From the NCBI RefSeq assembly GCF_028858725.1, contig NC_084769.1:1047001-1111000 (forward strand): a stretch of DNA of 64,000 nucleotides. Direction: 5' to 3'. Below are positions 23,961 to 38,400 of this stretch, piece after piece (position 1 is the stretch's first letter; each line of letters starts with the position of its first letter). The notes below the pieces were generated by a model. The model saw nothing but the letters and a program-made list of their open reading frames with translations. It ran no database searches and was not told the DNA's origin. The translations under genes and the position numbers were made by a program. The DNA is from Colius striatus (Eukaryota > Chordata > Aves > Coliiformes > Coliidae).

Positions 23961-25439
23961 TGTGCTTCCATTCGGGCTCGTGTTCGAGGACTTTGCACCA
24001 CACGTGAAGAAGCGCTATTGTGAAATTAGACAAAAAGATACTTTGGGTCTCTTTCCCTCTGGAAGGTACTCGCTGAAGTGATACCACTGGTTTGGGATCC
24101 CCCAGAGATAACACCGGTATCTATGGGTGTGAACATCCTTCGCAGCATGTGTTCACAGAGCAGGAACAGATCGCGAGAGCTCTGGCTCTGGCTCTGTCAC
24201 CACCTTGCCCCTGGGCTCTCAGCCTCCTGGTACAGGTGGCATAACCGGCTCATACACATCCTGCCTTCCGATAGCTGGTACCCATTTTACTCTAAGTCTC
24301 AAACTTTTTCCCCGTTGAAGAGGAGACAAAGCTTCCCTCTCCCCAGACGTCATCCTGAGATGCTTGCCCGAGTTAAAACAGGGTACGTGAGCGTGTCCAA
24401 GTAGGGAAGGGCCAGGTGCAGAAGGTGCACTGCCGGCACAGCACCCTCTTCAAACATAACGCAGATGCAGCGCTCGTTGTACATGGGCACCCCCTGGCCT
24501 GGAGAAGAGGAGGAGTAAAGCCAGGATGCTGCTGTGGGACACCCATCTGACCCAGGAACCGCCACAGGGCTGCCCGTGCACAGCTGAAATTGTGCTTAGC
24601 GCACAGTGAGCTCCCGCGACACCGATGCCCGAGACTGCCAGATACAGAACACGCTCCAGCCTTCACGTGCTCAGAAACGGACGATGGTGGGTGTTTTGTG
24701 GAGTTCATGATGCGTGCGGGCCTGCGCAGGCGGTACCTGCAGGCTGACGGCGTCTGGCTGTGCTGGGCTGCCGTTGGCACTGCCACTCGGGGTGCAGCAG
24801 CAGGGCCTGCACGGAACAGCCGCTGTCCGCCTGTGTCAAACAACCGAAACTCATTGTGGTGGCTGTGATCCGCTTACGGCCTCTCTGCTGCTGGTTGTGC
24901 ACCTGCAGCTGCCACGGATCAGCTCCCGCGCTGCTTCACCTCAAACCGACAGGAACTTTCCTTGGGACTCTGCCGTGCTTGCGGAGAGCAATGACGGGAG
25001 CTTGTGCGCTTCTCTTGCACATGACAGTGCCTGAGGCAGGCCTGCACCCCACGGGTCCCAGCACAGCCTGGGGACTCTGCTTCCTCCCGGGGAGGCTGTT
25101 CTAATCGTCTGGAAACCTGCAAGGGGTAGGAGGGGCCTTTCAGGAAGGTGGATTTTGACTTGGTGGAGTGTGCTCACATGCAGTCCACCTTTCCCAGCTG
25201 GTCAGGGTCAAAACAGCCTGTGCTGGGAGGGAGTGCGAGCGGTGACGACACACCTCTGTGTGTGTGCCTGTGCCTTGCAGGGAAGTAGGCCCCCAGCATG
25301 GGGAGGAGGAGCAGTAGTGAGCACCCTGCCAGATGGGTCTGGGCATCCCCCCCACCGCTTTCACTTGAGAGCTGTCTCTAAGGGCACCTCACTGCACAGG
25401 GGAGCTCCTGGCCCTGTCTTCCTGTGTCTGATGCTGGAG
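23961..25439. other. Intergenic DNA of moderate GC, no gene seen
   Basis: Several overlapping chance frames of about 100 residues occur on both strands, none with recognisable domains. The sequence could include old decayed repeats. Confidence 0.4.
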
Positions 25440-25525
25440 GGAGTTTGAATCGTGTTATATCTTTGGTGTTAGGTGAGTGGTTGGACTTGATGATCTTAAA
25501 GGTCTTTTCCAACCAAAATGATTAT
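25440..25525 (+). mobile_element. CR1 LINE 3' terminal fragment
   Basis: Only the last 80 or so nt are clear: GTGGTTGGACTTGATGATC, TTAAAGGTCTTTTCCAACC and AAAATGATT. Confidence 0.8.
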
Positions 25526-25849
25526 AAATTTACCAACTTTTTTGGGTTTAAGCATCAAAGGGAGCTCAGCCGGCCGAGTTAGGGACAGTACAAAGCTCCT
25601 ACCTGTGTGTACAGATTTGGGCTTCCCTTCTGGAGGGGGGGCTAATGCAGAAACAAGGGACAAGGAGCAATCCCTTGCCAGCACTTTGGGGGAAGAGCTC
25701 CTCTTCTCTGTAATTAAACAGGTTCTTTGTGCTTGTGTATTTAAGCACCAAAATACAGCATTTCACCACATGTATAAAATTGTGTTTGCATTTATTTAAT
25801 TTAGAGTTCTTTTTAAAAGCATGTAGTCTCGAATGTTTGTTCTCCCTTT

Positions 25850-26180
25850 TTTTTCACATCATTACTCTGATACTGCTTGATTAGCTCCCTCCCCAGTCAT
25901 GATTGGTAATTAAAATAGGCATTAAAATTAGTCACTTAGCAATTTTGCTGTTCAATTGGCAATTAAATTACTTAATTGCAATTAAAGTCCTAATTTTAAT
26001 TGGCAAAATGATAGATGTAGATTTAAGATAATATGTATAAATACTTTAATAAGTGTCTATATAAGGATTACTTAATTACCCAACTTCAAGTTTATGCTGT
26101 TAACTTTAGAACTTTTAAGTGAGCAATGAAATTTATATTACATCTATTCTAAGGATATGGTAATTAGATGTATCACTTAT
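25850..26180. promoter_or_regulatory. AT-rich homeodomain-site cluster, candidate NR4A2 enhancer
   Basis: A dense cluster of TAATTA/ATTAAA/TTAATT cores (GGTAATTAAAATAGG, GGCAATTAAATTACTTAATT, CCTAATTTTAATTGGC), with TGATTGG and TTAAGTG, lies about 1.7-2 kb upstream of the NR4A2 start. It is flanked by GC-richer DNA and free of repeats. This composition is typical of deeply conserved developmental enhancers; conservation was not testable. Confidence 0.4.
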
Positions 26181-27179
26181 CCCTATAAGGGCCTTGGCAG
26201 TAAGTTTCTTCTGTGGTGTTTGAAACTATAGGCTGGACGAGCTATTGTGACAGCAGCAACGCCGAGGGTGGTGGCAGGGGGCTGGTGGCAGGGGCGCAGC
26301 TGTGGCCAGCCCAGCTACTGGAGGGGTGGTGAGAGGAACCAGGGCGGCTCCTCCATGCATGGGAATGTCGTTTCACACAGTCTTTGCAGATCAGAGGCAT
26401 CTCCCAGCCTCGGGTGATTTCTTTCCTAGTCCGTAGCATCCCGTCTCCTGTCAGATAGACCTCGGTGGGAGCGGGGGACATCACCACGAAGTGGCAGTGG
26501 CTTCGCGGCTGGGAGCGAGCCAGGCGGCAGGAAACGGTCTGTCCTGGGTGTTGGAGCCTTTGCAGTGTGAGCTTAAAGATAAAAGCGTTTTCCAAGTGAG
26601 AATGACGACTGACTTACAGCAAGAGAAACGTATTAGGAAGAAATGATCACAGTTTCACACAAACCATTCCTATGTGAGTGCTTTGTGTGGGTTTTATGCA
26701 AGGCAACAGTTTTGTGCTGAAAATGTTGGCTTTTTAGGTTCGGGTTGCACACCGTGTTGGGTGCTGGTTTTACCCTGCCAAACAGCATGGACAGGGCTGG
26801 ATGTGGCTGCTCCCTGTGCCACTGCCTCTCGCCCCCTGGTGCAGCACCAGCACTGGTGTGCCACCATGACATGCCCCAACTGCCACCATCGCGTCTGTGC
26901 CATTGTGCCATGCCCCACGTGCTGCTGTGCTGGGCCAGCTCGGCCTGCTTCGGGAAAGGATATGCATTTCTGTGACTTCTGCCTTTCTTGTTTTGGCAGG
27001 TGGGCTGAGGGTCTGTCGGGAAGCCCTGGGGTTGCCACCTACTTCCCATGACCCACTGTGGAAGAGGCTGAGCGCTCCCCTCCCTCCCTCTGCAACCTCT
27101 TCAGAGCACCTCATGCTGGATGCACCAACATCATTAACGTTCACTGATAGTTTTTATCAATAAATTATACCTTTAATTA
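26181..27179. other. Upstream flank of NR4A2, no gene seen
   Basis: 26680-26960 is rich in imperfect TGCCA/CCATG repeats (TGTGCCACCATGACATGCCC, TGTGCCATTGTGCCATGCCC). These generate a Cys-rich chance frame. No exon is supported. Confidence 0.45.
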
Positions 27180-27332
27180 TACTAAACCAGTCCCGCGTTG
27201 CATCTTCCCCCGGTTCCAACCCTCCCCCCTCGCTCCTCAACCCTCACTTTCTCCATCCCGCGCTGACCCAAACCAACGCCGTTAATGATGCGAATCGGGG
27301 GGCGGAACGAATGAAATCTGGCGGGTGGGAGA

Positions 27333-27428
27333 GGAGCTCCAGGGGCGGCGGGGATGCTCCCGGGCCCACGGGGGCGCGGGTCCGCGCCCCCGTGGGCCCG
27401 GGAGCATCCCCGCCGCCCCGGGAGCTCC
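27333..27428. repeat. 96-nt near-perfect palindrome in the NR4A2 promoter
   Basis: Two 47-nt arms (27333-27379 and 27382-27428) match as reverse complements at 46 of 47 positions around a 2-nt centre. The single mismatch is 27341/27420. It is extremely GC-rich, begins and ends with GGAGCTCC, and lies about 450 nt upstream of the inferred start. It could extrude as a cruciform. An assembly or sequencing fold-back artefact must be excluded. Confidence 0.9.
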
Positions 27429-27454
27429 CGCTATTTTTGGCGCGCCGGGTGGTT

Positions 27455-27470
27455 GCGTCATTGATGACGC
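27455..27470. promoter_or_regulatory. Palindromic CRE half-site pair
   Basis: GCGTCATTGATGACGC is a perfect 16-nt dyad made of two TGACGC half-sites facing outward around TTGA. It lies between the long palindrome (27333-27428) and the GT/G-rich tract. It could bind two bZIP dimers or AP-1/ATF-type factors; this is inferred from the motif only. Confidence 0.5.
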
Positions 27471-27485
27471 CGAATGGGGAGGGGG

Positions 27486-27540
27486 GTGTGTGTGTATGTG
27501 TGTGTGTGTGTATTTGGGGAGGGGGGCGGGGGGAGGTGTG
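27486..27540 (+). repeat. GT tract followed by G-quadruplex-prone G-runs
   Basis: An alternating GT run with one A interruption occupies about 27486-27512. It is followed by GGGG-A-GGGGGG-C-GGGGGG at 27516-27533. The first part can form Z-DNA and the second a G-quadruplex. A C-rich run at 27584-27597 gives further G-runs on the opposite strand. Confidence 0.7.
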
Positions 27541-27682
27541 TGTGTGGGGGGAACACACGCAGCCGCCACGCCTCGCTCTCACTCCCCCCCCCCACCCCAT
27601 CCTCCGCGCCGCGTTTTCCCGCCCTCTATGCAAATAAGGCCACGCCCCCCGCCGGCGCGCGCGGGGGCGTGTCCCGCGGGCG

Positions 27683-27690
27683 TGACGTCA
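27683..27690. promoter_or_regulatory. Consensus cAMP response element
   Basis: Perfect palindromic TGACGTCA within GGGCGTGACGTCACCG, about 180 nt upstream of the inferred NR4A2 start. CREB/ATF factors bind this octamer, and NR4A2 is a known CREB target. Confidence 0.85.
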
Positions 27691-27869
27691 CCGTCGGAAA
27701 TTTACCAAAGGGGAGAGTTGGGCCGGGGAGGGGGCGGGGCCAAGCGGGCCCGGGCCGGCGTCTGATTGGACGGCGGCGGCGCTGACGCGCGGTGACGCGC
27801 GCGGGCTCGAGGCGCACGTTGGCTGTGGCACAGGGAGCCCACATAAACAAAGGCACATTGCGGGGAAGG

Positions 27870-28078
27870 GACAGTCCGCCGCCGCCTCGCTCGCCCGGCG
27901 CGACGCTGCCGCCGCCGCCGCTCCTTTCCCCCCAACGACAACCGAGCACGGGCACGGCGCGTACCGCCGCGACGTGACGTGTCCCGCAGCGCGGCGCCCG
28001 CGACGTGCTGTCCGCGTGTGTGCCCCGACGACCCGCCCGCACGGCGCTTTGGATGCACGCAAGGGTCTCCGCTCTCCG
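27870..28078 (+). other. NR4A2: NR4A2 exon 1 (noncoding leader), 5' end approximate
   Basis: The 3' end is set by a strong donor CTCCG|GTGAGTG at 28079. The 5' end is an estimate based on the TATA-like CATAAACA at 27840-27847. The exon includes a short CCG-rich run near 27905-27921 and TGACGTG at 27975-27981. It contains a single ATG, at 28053, in a weak context (T at -3). Confidence 0.7.
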
Positions 28079-28738
28079 GTGAGTGAATGAGGGAGGGAGT
28101 GCCCACGCGCGAAGCCCCGCGCGCAGCACGGATACCACCCCCCCCCGACCCCCCGCCCCACGCTACACGTCCTCCCCCTTCATCCCCACGCCGCGCGAGG
28201 TGCGCGCCGTCCCGTCCCGTGGGGTACCGCGACGCGTCCGGCGCTTCTCCACCTGGGGAGAAGCCCGGGAGATGCTGCCAAAGGGTGCCGCTGCCCGGGA
28301 CGGGACGGGACGGGACGGCCGCGGACGCGTGTCATCCGCGGACTGCATCGCCGCTGTCCCCCGCGCCCGGCTCGGGCGGCGGTCCCACGGCGTGCCGACA
28401 CCTCGGGGAGGGGACGAGCCCGCGCCGCGCCTCGCCCCGCTCCCCGCCGCGGGAGACGCTTCTTGCCTGCCCGGCGGGGACGGGAAAACGCACCGCTTTC
28501 TCCCGGCCAAAAAACCCCAGCGGGAGCCAAGTGACAGCCTGGCCGCGGAAAGTTTTCTTCCCGATCAAAATGAAAGCAGCCCCGAACCCATCTGCAGGGA
28601 GAGCCTGCCGCGCCCCGGCCCTGCCCCGGCGCCGCTCCCGCAGCTCGGCGGGCGGAGGGCCGGTCCCCTCCCCCGGCCCCGCCGCCGCCGGCCGTCCCGG
28701 GGCGGCCTGACGAGTGGGTCCGTGTGTCTGTCTTGCAG

Positions 28739-32480
<3,742 letters not shown>

Positions 32481-33865
32481 GACTCTTTTCCCCCTGCACT
32501 TCCAACTGACCTGAAGAGAACCGTCGCCTGTCTGCAGGGGGATTCGCGGGGGCCTGGGGCAGCAGCCCTGGGTGCCGGCCTCCCACTGGGCGCGGGGTCA
32601 CTCAGCTCCCGCAGGCAGATGGCCAACGGGCGTTTGGGCTCTGAGGCGCCATGGATGCGGATCATGGACTACACAAACGCCATGGTATAGACTTTTTATT
32701 ATCAGCTTATAAATGAATTTATTATTATTAAGGACTTCTCGTTAAACAACAAAAAGGTGCAGCTGTGTGGCGACGCTGGGTGCGCAGCCGAGGCTCACAC
32801 GGTGACACAGTGTTCAGGGGACCCACAAGTCTCACCCTCCTAAAGACTTAAAAGTTTCCTGCTGTAAAGGAAAGCTGTAATATATCCAAACCCTCAGTGT
32901 TGCGTGGGTGGCATGTCATTACAGAAGGCGAAGGCTTGTAAATTTATCAGATGCAGTTTGGCTTTTTAAAAAGAGAAATATTCTGTGCCTATTTATGAAG
33001 AAATATGGAAAACTCTAAAAAAAAAACCATTAAAAAGAAAAGCTAAACGTGTTTGCAAATTAAAAAAAAAAGGGGAAAAAAGAAATAAAAAAAGGAATTA
33101 AAAAAAAAAGGGAGAATAAAGAGCAAATGAAACCTCTCCGTACCAGGAAAGCATGACGATCCTAGGGTGACCGCGTTATAGGCACTTGCTATTTCAGTAA
33201 TGTCTATATTCTATAAATAGTATTTCAGACACTATGTAGTCTGTTAGCTTTTATAAAGACTGGTAGTTACCTAAGCTTCAAACATTTTCTCAGTTGTAAA
33301 ATAGGTGGGCACAAGTATCACAGACCCCGGGATCCTCCCCAAAGGGACACATAGTGTTTGTAAGCGCTGTCCGACATTCCTTGTTTGTAAGTGTTGTATG
33401 TACCGTTGATGTTGATTAAAAGAAAAAAGGAGTTTATATCTTGATTATTTTGTTGTCTAAAGCTAAACGAATCTTGCATGCAGCAGCTTTTGACTGTTTC
33501 CAGAGTGCTTATACTATACGTAACTCCCTGGAAATTACTGAGCACTTTGAATTTTTCGGTTAGTTTCGTTCCGGTTTTTTAACGTCTGAAATTGTCGGTT
33601 AATATATTATGTTCGAGTAATATTTTTTTAACACTGCCACGTTCTGTAGTATTTTCCTTTGTACAGCCCCGCACGGCCCCCGCCGCGGGGCACGGAGCGT
33701 TTTTCTGTGCTGTTGGACAGTTAGGAACGCTGAAGGGGTTTCGTTTTGTTTGTTTCTTCGTTTGTTTTGTTGTTGGCTTTTTTTTTTTCCCCCTCCCGAT
33801 AACTCTTTCTTTGAGAAAGACAATTTTAATGTTTACAACAATAAAACATGTAAACGAACGCGCTG
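32481..33865 (+). other. NR4A2: NR4A2 3' UTR
   Basis: This is about 1.4 kb of AT-rich sequence after the stop, similar in size to the mammalian NR4A2 3' UTR. It contains ATTTATTATTATTA-like A/U-rich motifs near 32716 and a TATTTATGA near 32990, which suit the rapid mRNA decay of an immediate-early gene. A-rich runs lie at 33018-33120, with internal AATAAA at 33084 and 33115 as possible minor poly(A) signals. The block at 33180-33300 is unusually AT-rich and looks constrained, but this was not tested. Confidence 0.8.
33840..33845 (+). terminator. NR4A2: Probable NR4A2 poly(A) signal
   Basis: Canonical AATAAA in TTTACAACAATAAAACATG, followed by GT-rich sequence (TGTCGTCTTCTCTC). It sits at the abrupt change from AT-rich UTR to CpG-rich DNA. 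Earlier AATAAA copies lie in A-rich runs and are weaker candidates. Confidence 0.7.
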
Positions 33866-33869
33866 TCGT

Positions 33870-35300
33870 CTTCTCTCTGCGGGGGCCGGAGCCCCGCGGG
33901 GCCGGCGGCGGGTGGCGGAGCCCGCGGGCAGGGCAGGGGCGGGCGGCCGCGCTCGGCACCCCCGCGCCTCGGCGGGTCCCGGCCGGCGGCAGCCGCCACG
34001 GGAGGCTCGGTCCGCGCCCGGATTTTGTCCCCGGCAGCTCTGCGGCACCTCATACCCGGCTCCGACGGCGGCCGACACCCCCGTAGCCCGCCCGCGCCAG
34101 CACCAAACGCCTTGTATTTTGGGAGAGGAATTTATAAGCCTTGTCCCGCGGCTCCGACGGGGGGTTTGGGGCTTCGGGAGGTGGGTTTCGGGGGCAGCCC
34201 CGCGCCCGGCGGCGGAGCAAAGCCGGGTGCTTGGGGCCGGGGGTGCGTGTGTGCGCGTTCGTTGCCCCTGAAGACTCCGGGCTGCGGGTTTCGCAGCGAG
34301 GCCGGCGGCTCCCCCGGAGCCCGGCCGTGCCGGGACCCGCTCCGCTCAGCGCCGCGCTTGGAAACTTCGGGGAGCGGCGAAGGAACCGCGGCGGCACCTG
34401 CGACCCCCGCAGCCCCCGCGCCCGGCGCGGGACGAGGCTACGCTCCGCGGGGATGCGCTCCGCCGGCGTCCCGGCCCCGCACCGCAAGGGAGAAGGAAAC
34501 GAAAGTCTGGTGGCACGCCTGGGAATTCAGAAAACTTCGTCCTCTTGCGTCAAGGAAAAATAAAATCATGCTTGCCGGGGGTGGGGGATGCCGCCCCTGA
34601 AATCCGTTTAGTCGGCTCCCTGCCCCGCGCCCGGCCCGCAGAGACGCAGGGAGGCAGCGGGGCAGCGGGCGGCCGGGTCGCGGGGAGGATGTTGCGGGCG
34701 AGGAGAGCGGGTGTCCCCGCGGGAGAGACGGGAGCCGTGCCGCCCGCTCCCCACGGGCCTGCCGGCCCGGGAACCAGCGGGGGCCGCCGGCCGCAGCCCT
34801 TCGCCGCCGGCAGGGCCCGAGAGCCGAGCGGCTGCCTGATGGCGACAGCTGAAACGGACCCTCGGGTTTGCCGGGGTAGGGACTGCGCGTGCCGTGGCCG
34901 GGCGAGGAATTCTGAAGAGGTAAGGACGACTAAAAATGGGCTCTTTGGGGGCAGTCAGCAGGGCAGGGACACGGCCCGGCCGAGGCCCGAGTCGCTGCAG
35001 CTTGAACCCTTGCACGAAGCCTCCCCACCACCGCCTCCACCAAACGCTCTGCGCGGTGCCTTTTCTAGTAACTTTTCTAACAAGCATCATCCACCGCACC
35101 TGGGGGAGAGCAGAAGCTGTCCTTCCGAGCCAGGCGTTTTCCACCTGCCCTGGCTTTTCCTTCCGGCTCCCGAGCAGCTCTCCAGGCTCGTTACCCCTCA
35201 GCCCTCGGGTGGGCTGCCGTGCAGTAAAGCCGGCAGAGCCGTGCCCGGGCTCTGGTACCGGGGCTCTCACCTGCGGGACATCCCCCCTCGACAGGCGGGG
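33870..35300. promoter_or_regulatory. CpG-rich block just downstream of NR4A2
   Basis: GC and CpG content jump immediately after the poly(A) region and stay high for about 1.4 kb. The long frames here (for example 34545-35546) look like composition artefacts: low-complexity Arg/Gly/Pro/Ala sequence running into the GGAA tract. It could mark an antisense or downstream promoter. Confidence 0.5.
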
Positions 35301-35384
35301 AGGGGAGAGGTGGGCAGCTGGAGCCCGGGCACCCCTGGGAGAGGTCTGCTGGTTTCCCTGGTGTGCGAACCCCTGAGGGGAAAA

Positions 35385-35490
35385 GAAGGTGAGAAAAAGA
35401 GGAAGGAAAGAAAAGGGGGAAGGAAGGAAAGAAAAAATGGAAGGAAGGAAAAGGGAGAAAGAAAGAAGGGAAAAAAGAAGGAAGCAGTTA
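35385..35490 (+). repeat. (GGAA/GAAA)n purine tract
   Basis: About 105 nt of almost pure purine, with GGAAGGAAAG-type units interrupted by single T. Confidence 0.9.
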
Positions 35491-38400
35491 TAGAGTCATT
35501 CAGAAAAACCTCTGGAGTGGAAGCTCAGCACAGAATATGGAGCTGAAGGAGTAATTTTTAAATGGTGGCATCGATGGGAGGATTTATTTAAAGGCTTTAC
35601 TTCTGTAGGTATCCAGCAATTCAGGTTAGTAACTGAATTATTTTAGCTTGGTGTTGATTATGGGATTTGTCACTGCTCTTTCTGCCTGGCTGGTGTGTGA
35701 AGGCAGACAGCCCCATCCTGGTTCGTTCCTGCAGGATTGCCTTGTTTTGTAGTTCACTATCAGGCCGCTGGTCTGGTTTGAACCAAACTTTTATGCTTGA
35801 GCAATTGCACTGTCTGCTCCTGCATTGCTCCTTCAATGTGCTGGTGCATGAGAATGGAACCTGTTTGCTTTATTTTACCCGAAAGCCACGTTTCTGCTTC
35901 CAGTGAAGCCCTCACAGTCTCACCACTCCTCTCCAGACACCTTTCTCCTCTGGATGGGGAAGAATGAGAAGATTCCCACGGTTTCCAAACTTGGGAAACC
36001 AACTGGAGGTGGGGGGGATTCAGGTCGGGTGGTTGCTTATACAGTACCTTGCCTTCAGCTCGTGACATTTAGTTTAAGGCTGGTTTATCTGAGGGCCTGG
36101 GCAGCAGAGCAGAGGCCTCGTGTGTGCTCTGCTCTGAGTTCCATGAGGCTGTGCCTGCCTGCAGCCCTTCCACAGTAACTCGCAGTTGGTGACTTGGGGA
36201 CAGGAGTGTTGCAGCGCCTTCTGAAACCGTCCTTCCTGAGCACAGCGCTGGGAAGATGAATTACTGCAGGCACGAGACCCGTGTAGGAGCTTTATTAGTT
36301 TTGGAATGCAATCAGCAACACTTGCTTTCTTAGTCCTTTACCTAATTATCCTCATTGCAGATGTCACATACATAGAGAGCAGCCAGGAGGAATTTATGTC
36401 TGGGGTAGTCAAAGGTAGAAAATTCATGTTTTATGTGATTTTACCCTTCTGACTCTTCTTTAGAGGTAGAAATCCCTGCTCTGGCTGCAGACATCAAAGT
36501 GCTCTGGATGCACCTGTAGCTGATTTCATATGTATAAGTAAACCCACCGCTGCATCATCTGCACTTGCTGAAACGTTAGCCCTAAGCAACCTTTACAGCT
36601 GCTTATGGTGCAGAGGGAGATGTTGGTATTCATGAATGTTTTGACATATCTGACATTTTCTATATGGTGTGCTCTGTCTCTGTTTTTCTGATTTCCTCCT
36701 GTCTTTGCTCCTCTATTTTAGTAGTAAATAGTGGCCTTCACCAGGCTGCTGTGGCCTGGGTTGTTTTGGAGGTAAAAGGGTGGCTCTGCAAAGAAGCTTG
36801 TGCTTTGTGGGCTTCGTTTCTAAATTTATTTTAAATGAATTTAAATTTATTTAAAAGTATCTGTCTAGGTAAAGAATGGGATTAATGCATTTTAATGTGG
36901 TGCAACTATGATCAGAAGAGCTCGTTTTGACAAACAGGTGCTTTGTGTTAAGCAGCACACCTGGCACACAGACTTGTGAAAAACCCCGAAGGCAGGGGAT
37001 TTCTGCATAGCTGGGACTGGATGTAGATGCGATAGAAATGTGTCAGGTTTATTATGGTACCAGCAAGGCAGCCCTGCTTAATTCTGCAAGGTGAATTGTG
37101 GTTGCCCGAGTTTCCAGTGTGATGTTTTCTGCGAGATGGAGAGTGTACCAAGCTGCTGAGTGACTGGTGACAAAGCTGATTTTGGATAAATGTAAACAAT
37201 ACATTTAGTTGAATAGGCCTCATGTCTGTTCAGATAACTCCTGATTTTTGCCCACCCCTCCCTGAAGTGCTCTGTATGAAACCAAATCTCGATAGTAACT
37301 TTAGGACCCTTGCTGAGAGGACTTCTGTAATGCTGGTAAGGTGCTCTGGCCTCTCAAAGTTTTTCTCCTCATCTCCCTCTTGTATGATGGAGTGTCTCTC
37401 AGAATGGAGGAGGAGTTTAATGCAGAAGAAGGTTGCTATTTAAGAGGAATGATACTTGAGCAACTTTCCTATGCAGATGTGCAGCTTTTTCATGTACCCT
37501 GCCTTGGTGTGCCTGGAGCCTGGCTCCTTGGACCTGCAGCAGCTGAGCTGTTGCAGCTGGTTTTGGGAAGGCAGAGATTGTTGCTCTGTGTGTGTGTGGT
37601 AATGCAGTAAACCCCAGTGCTCCAGGTTTGGTGGTTGAAGATATGGCTTTAATAGGGCAAATCTGCTCCACAAACTTGGCACAAATAGTTTCTAATGCTT
37701 GCTGCATGTCCTATTAAAGGCATAGGGGCTCACACATGTTAGCAAGTACTCAGTAACATCACATAGGTAATTTTTCTTGACTAAAACTTGGTTTTCTACA
37801 GAGACATCAATCCAAAATTTTAATTATTCTATCATTTTAATGTTCCATGGAAATTACACAGTATACTGCAACAACCCTGTCAGAATCGCTGTCGATAAAA
37901 TGGAGCTGTAAATCTGGTTGTAAAGAATGGCAAAAAGGCTTCTCTCCGTGTTCCCGTTCTCTGCAACGGCACCTGCAGAAATGGCTGGGATTCATAATCC
38001 TGAGAAAGTGCTTGAGTTCAGTTACTGGAGCAGCTGCTCAGCTGGTGAGTTGGCAATGGCCTGTGTGAGATCCCAGGTGAGATGTCACCCACGCACGCTG
38101 CGGCTGACAGCGAGGCAGAGGCCGGGCCTGTGCCCGCAGTGCCTTGCTCTTCAGTAGCTCAGGGACGTACCTTAAAACAGGAGCCCCTCCAGCTTCTTCA
38201 TAAAGAAATAAAGCAAAGTGACAGGCTCTGGAGCAAAAACTTCAAAGGCCAACAACGCAGGGGTCTGCTGTAGGAGGAGCAAGCGGGTGCCCTCAGCTCC
38301 TCGGGAAATGTTCTGGCTCTGGGGAGGGAACGTCACCGTGAGCCAGGGATGGGCTCAGGTCATGGCACGGGGAGTGGAGCTGCCTGATCATAGGATGGGC

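Larger units (their letters stand above)
27425..27870 (+). promoter_or_regulatory. NR4A2: NR4A2 proximal promoter
   Basis: Sites read directly are: CArG-like CTATTTTTGG (27431-27440); GCGTCATTGATGACGC (27455-27470); octamer ATGCAAAT (27628-27635), overlapping a CArG-like site on the minus strand (27630-27639); full CRE TGACGTCA (27683-27690); GC box (27730-27740); inverted CCAAT box ATTGG (27765-27769); two TGACGCG half-sites (27783 and 27793); and TATA-like CATAAACA (27840-27847). CREB-dependent induction of NR4A2 is established, and the CRE position, roughly 180 nt upstream of the inferred start, fits that. Use of the other sites is inferred. Confidence 0.8.

Noticed and set aside
26674-27051. 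Cys-rich frame with zinc-finger-like spacing (CPNCHHRVC, CDFC)
   Set aside because: Cysteines come from imperfect TGTGCC/ATGCC repeats in the DNA; spacing does not fit a known zinc-finger family and there is no exon context.
34545-35546. 333-codon frame downstream of NR4A2
   Set aside because: Starts in a CpG-rich block and runs through the GGAA tract (KERKGGRKER-type sequence). No domain is recognised and no splice structure is visible.
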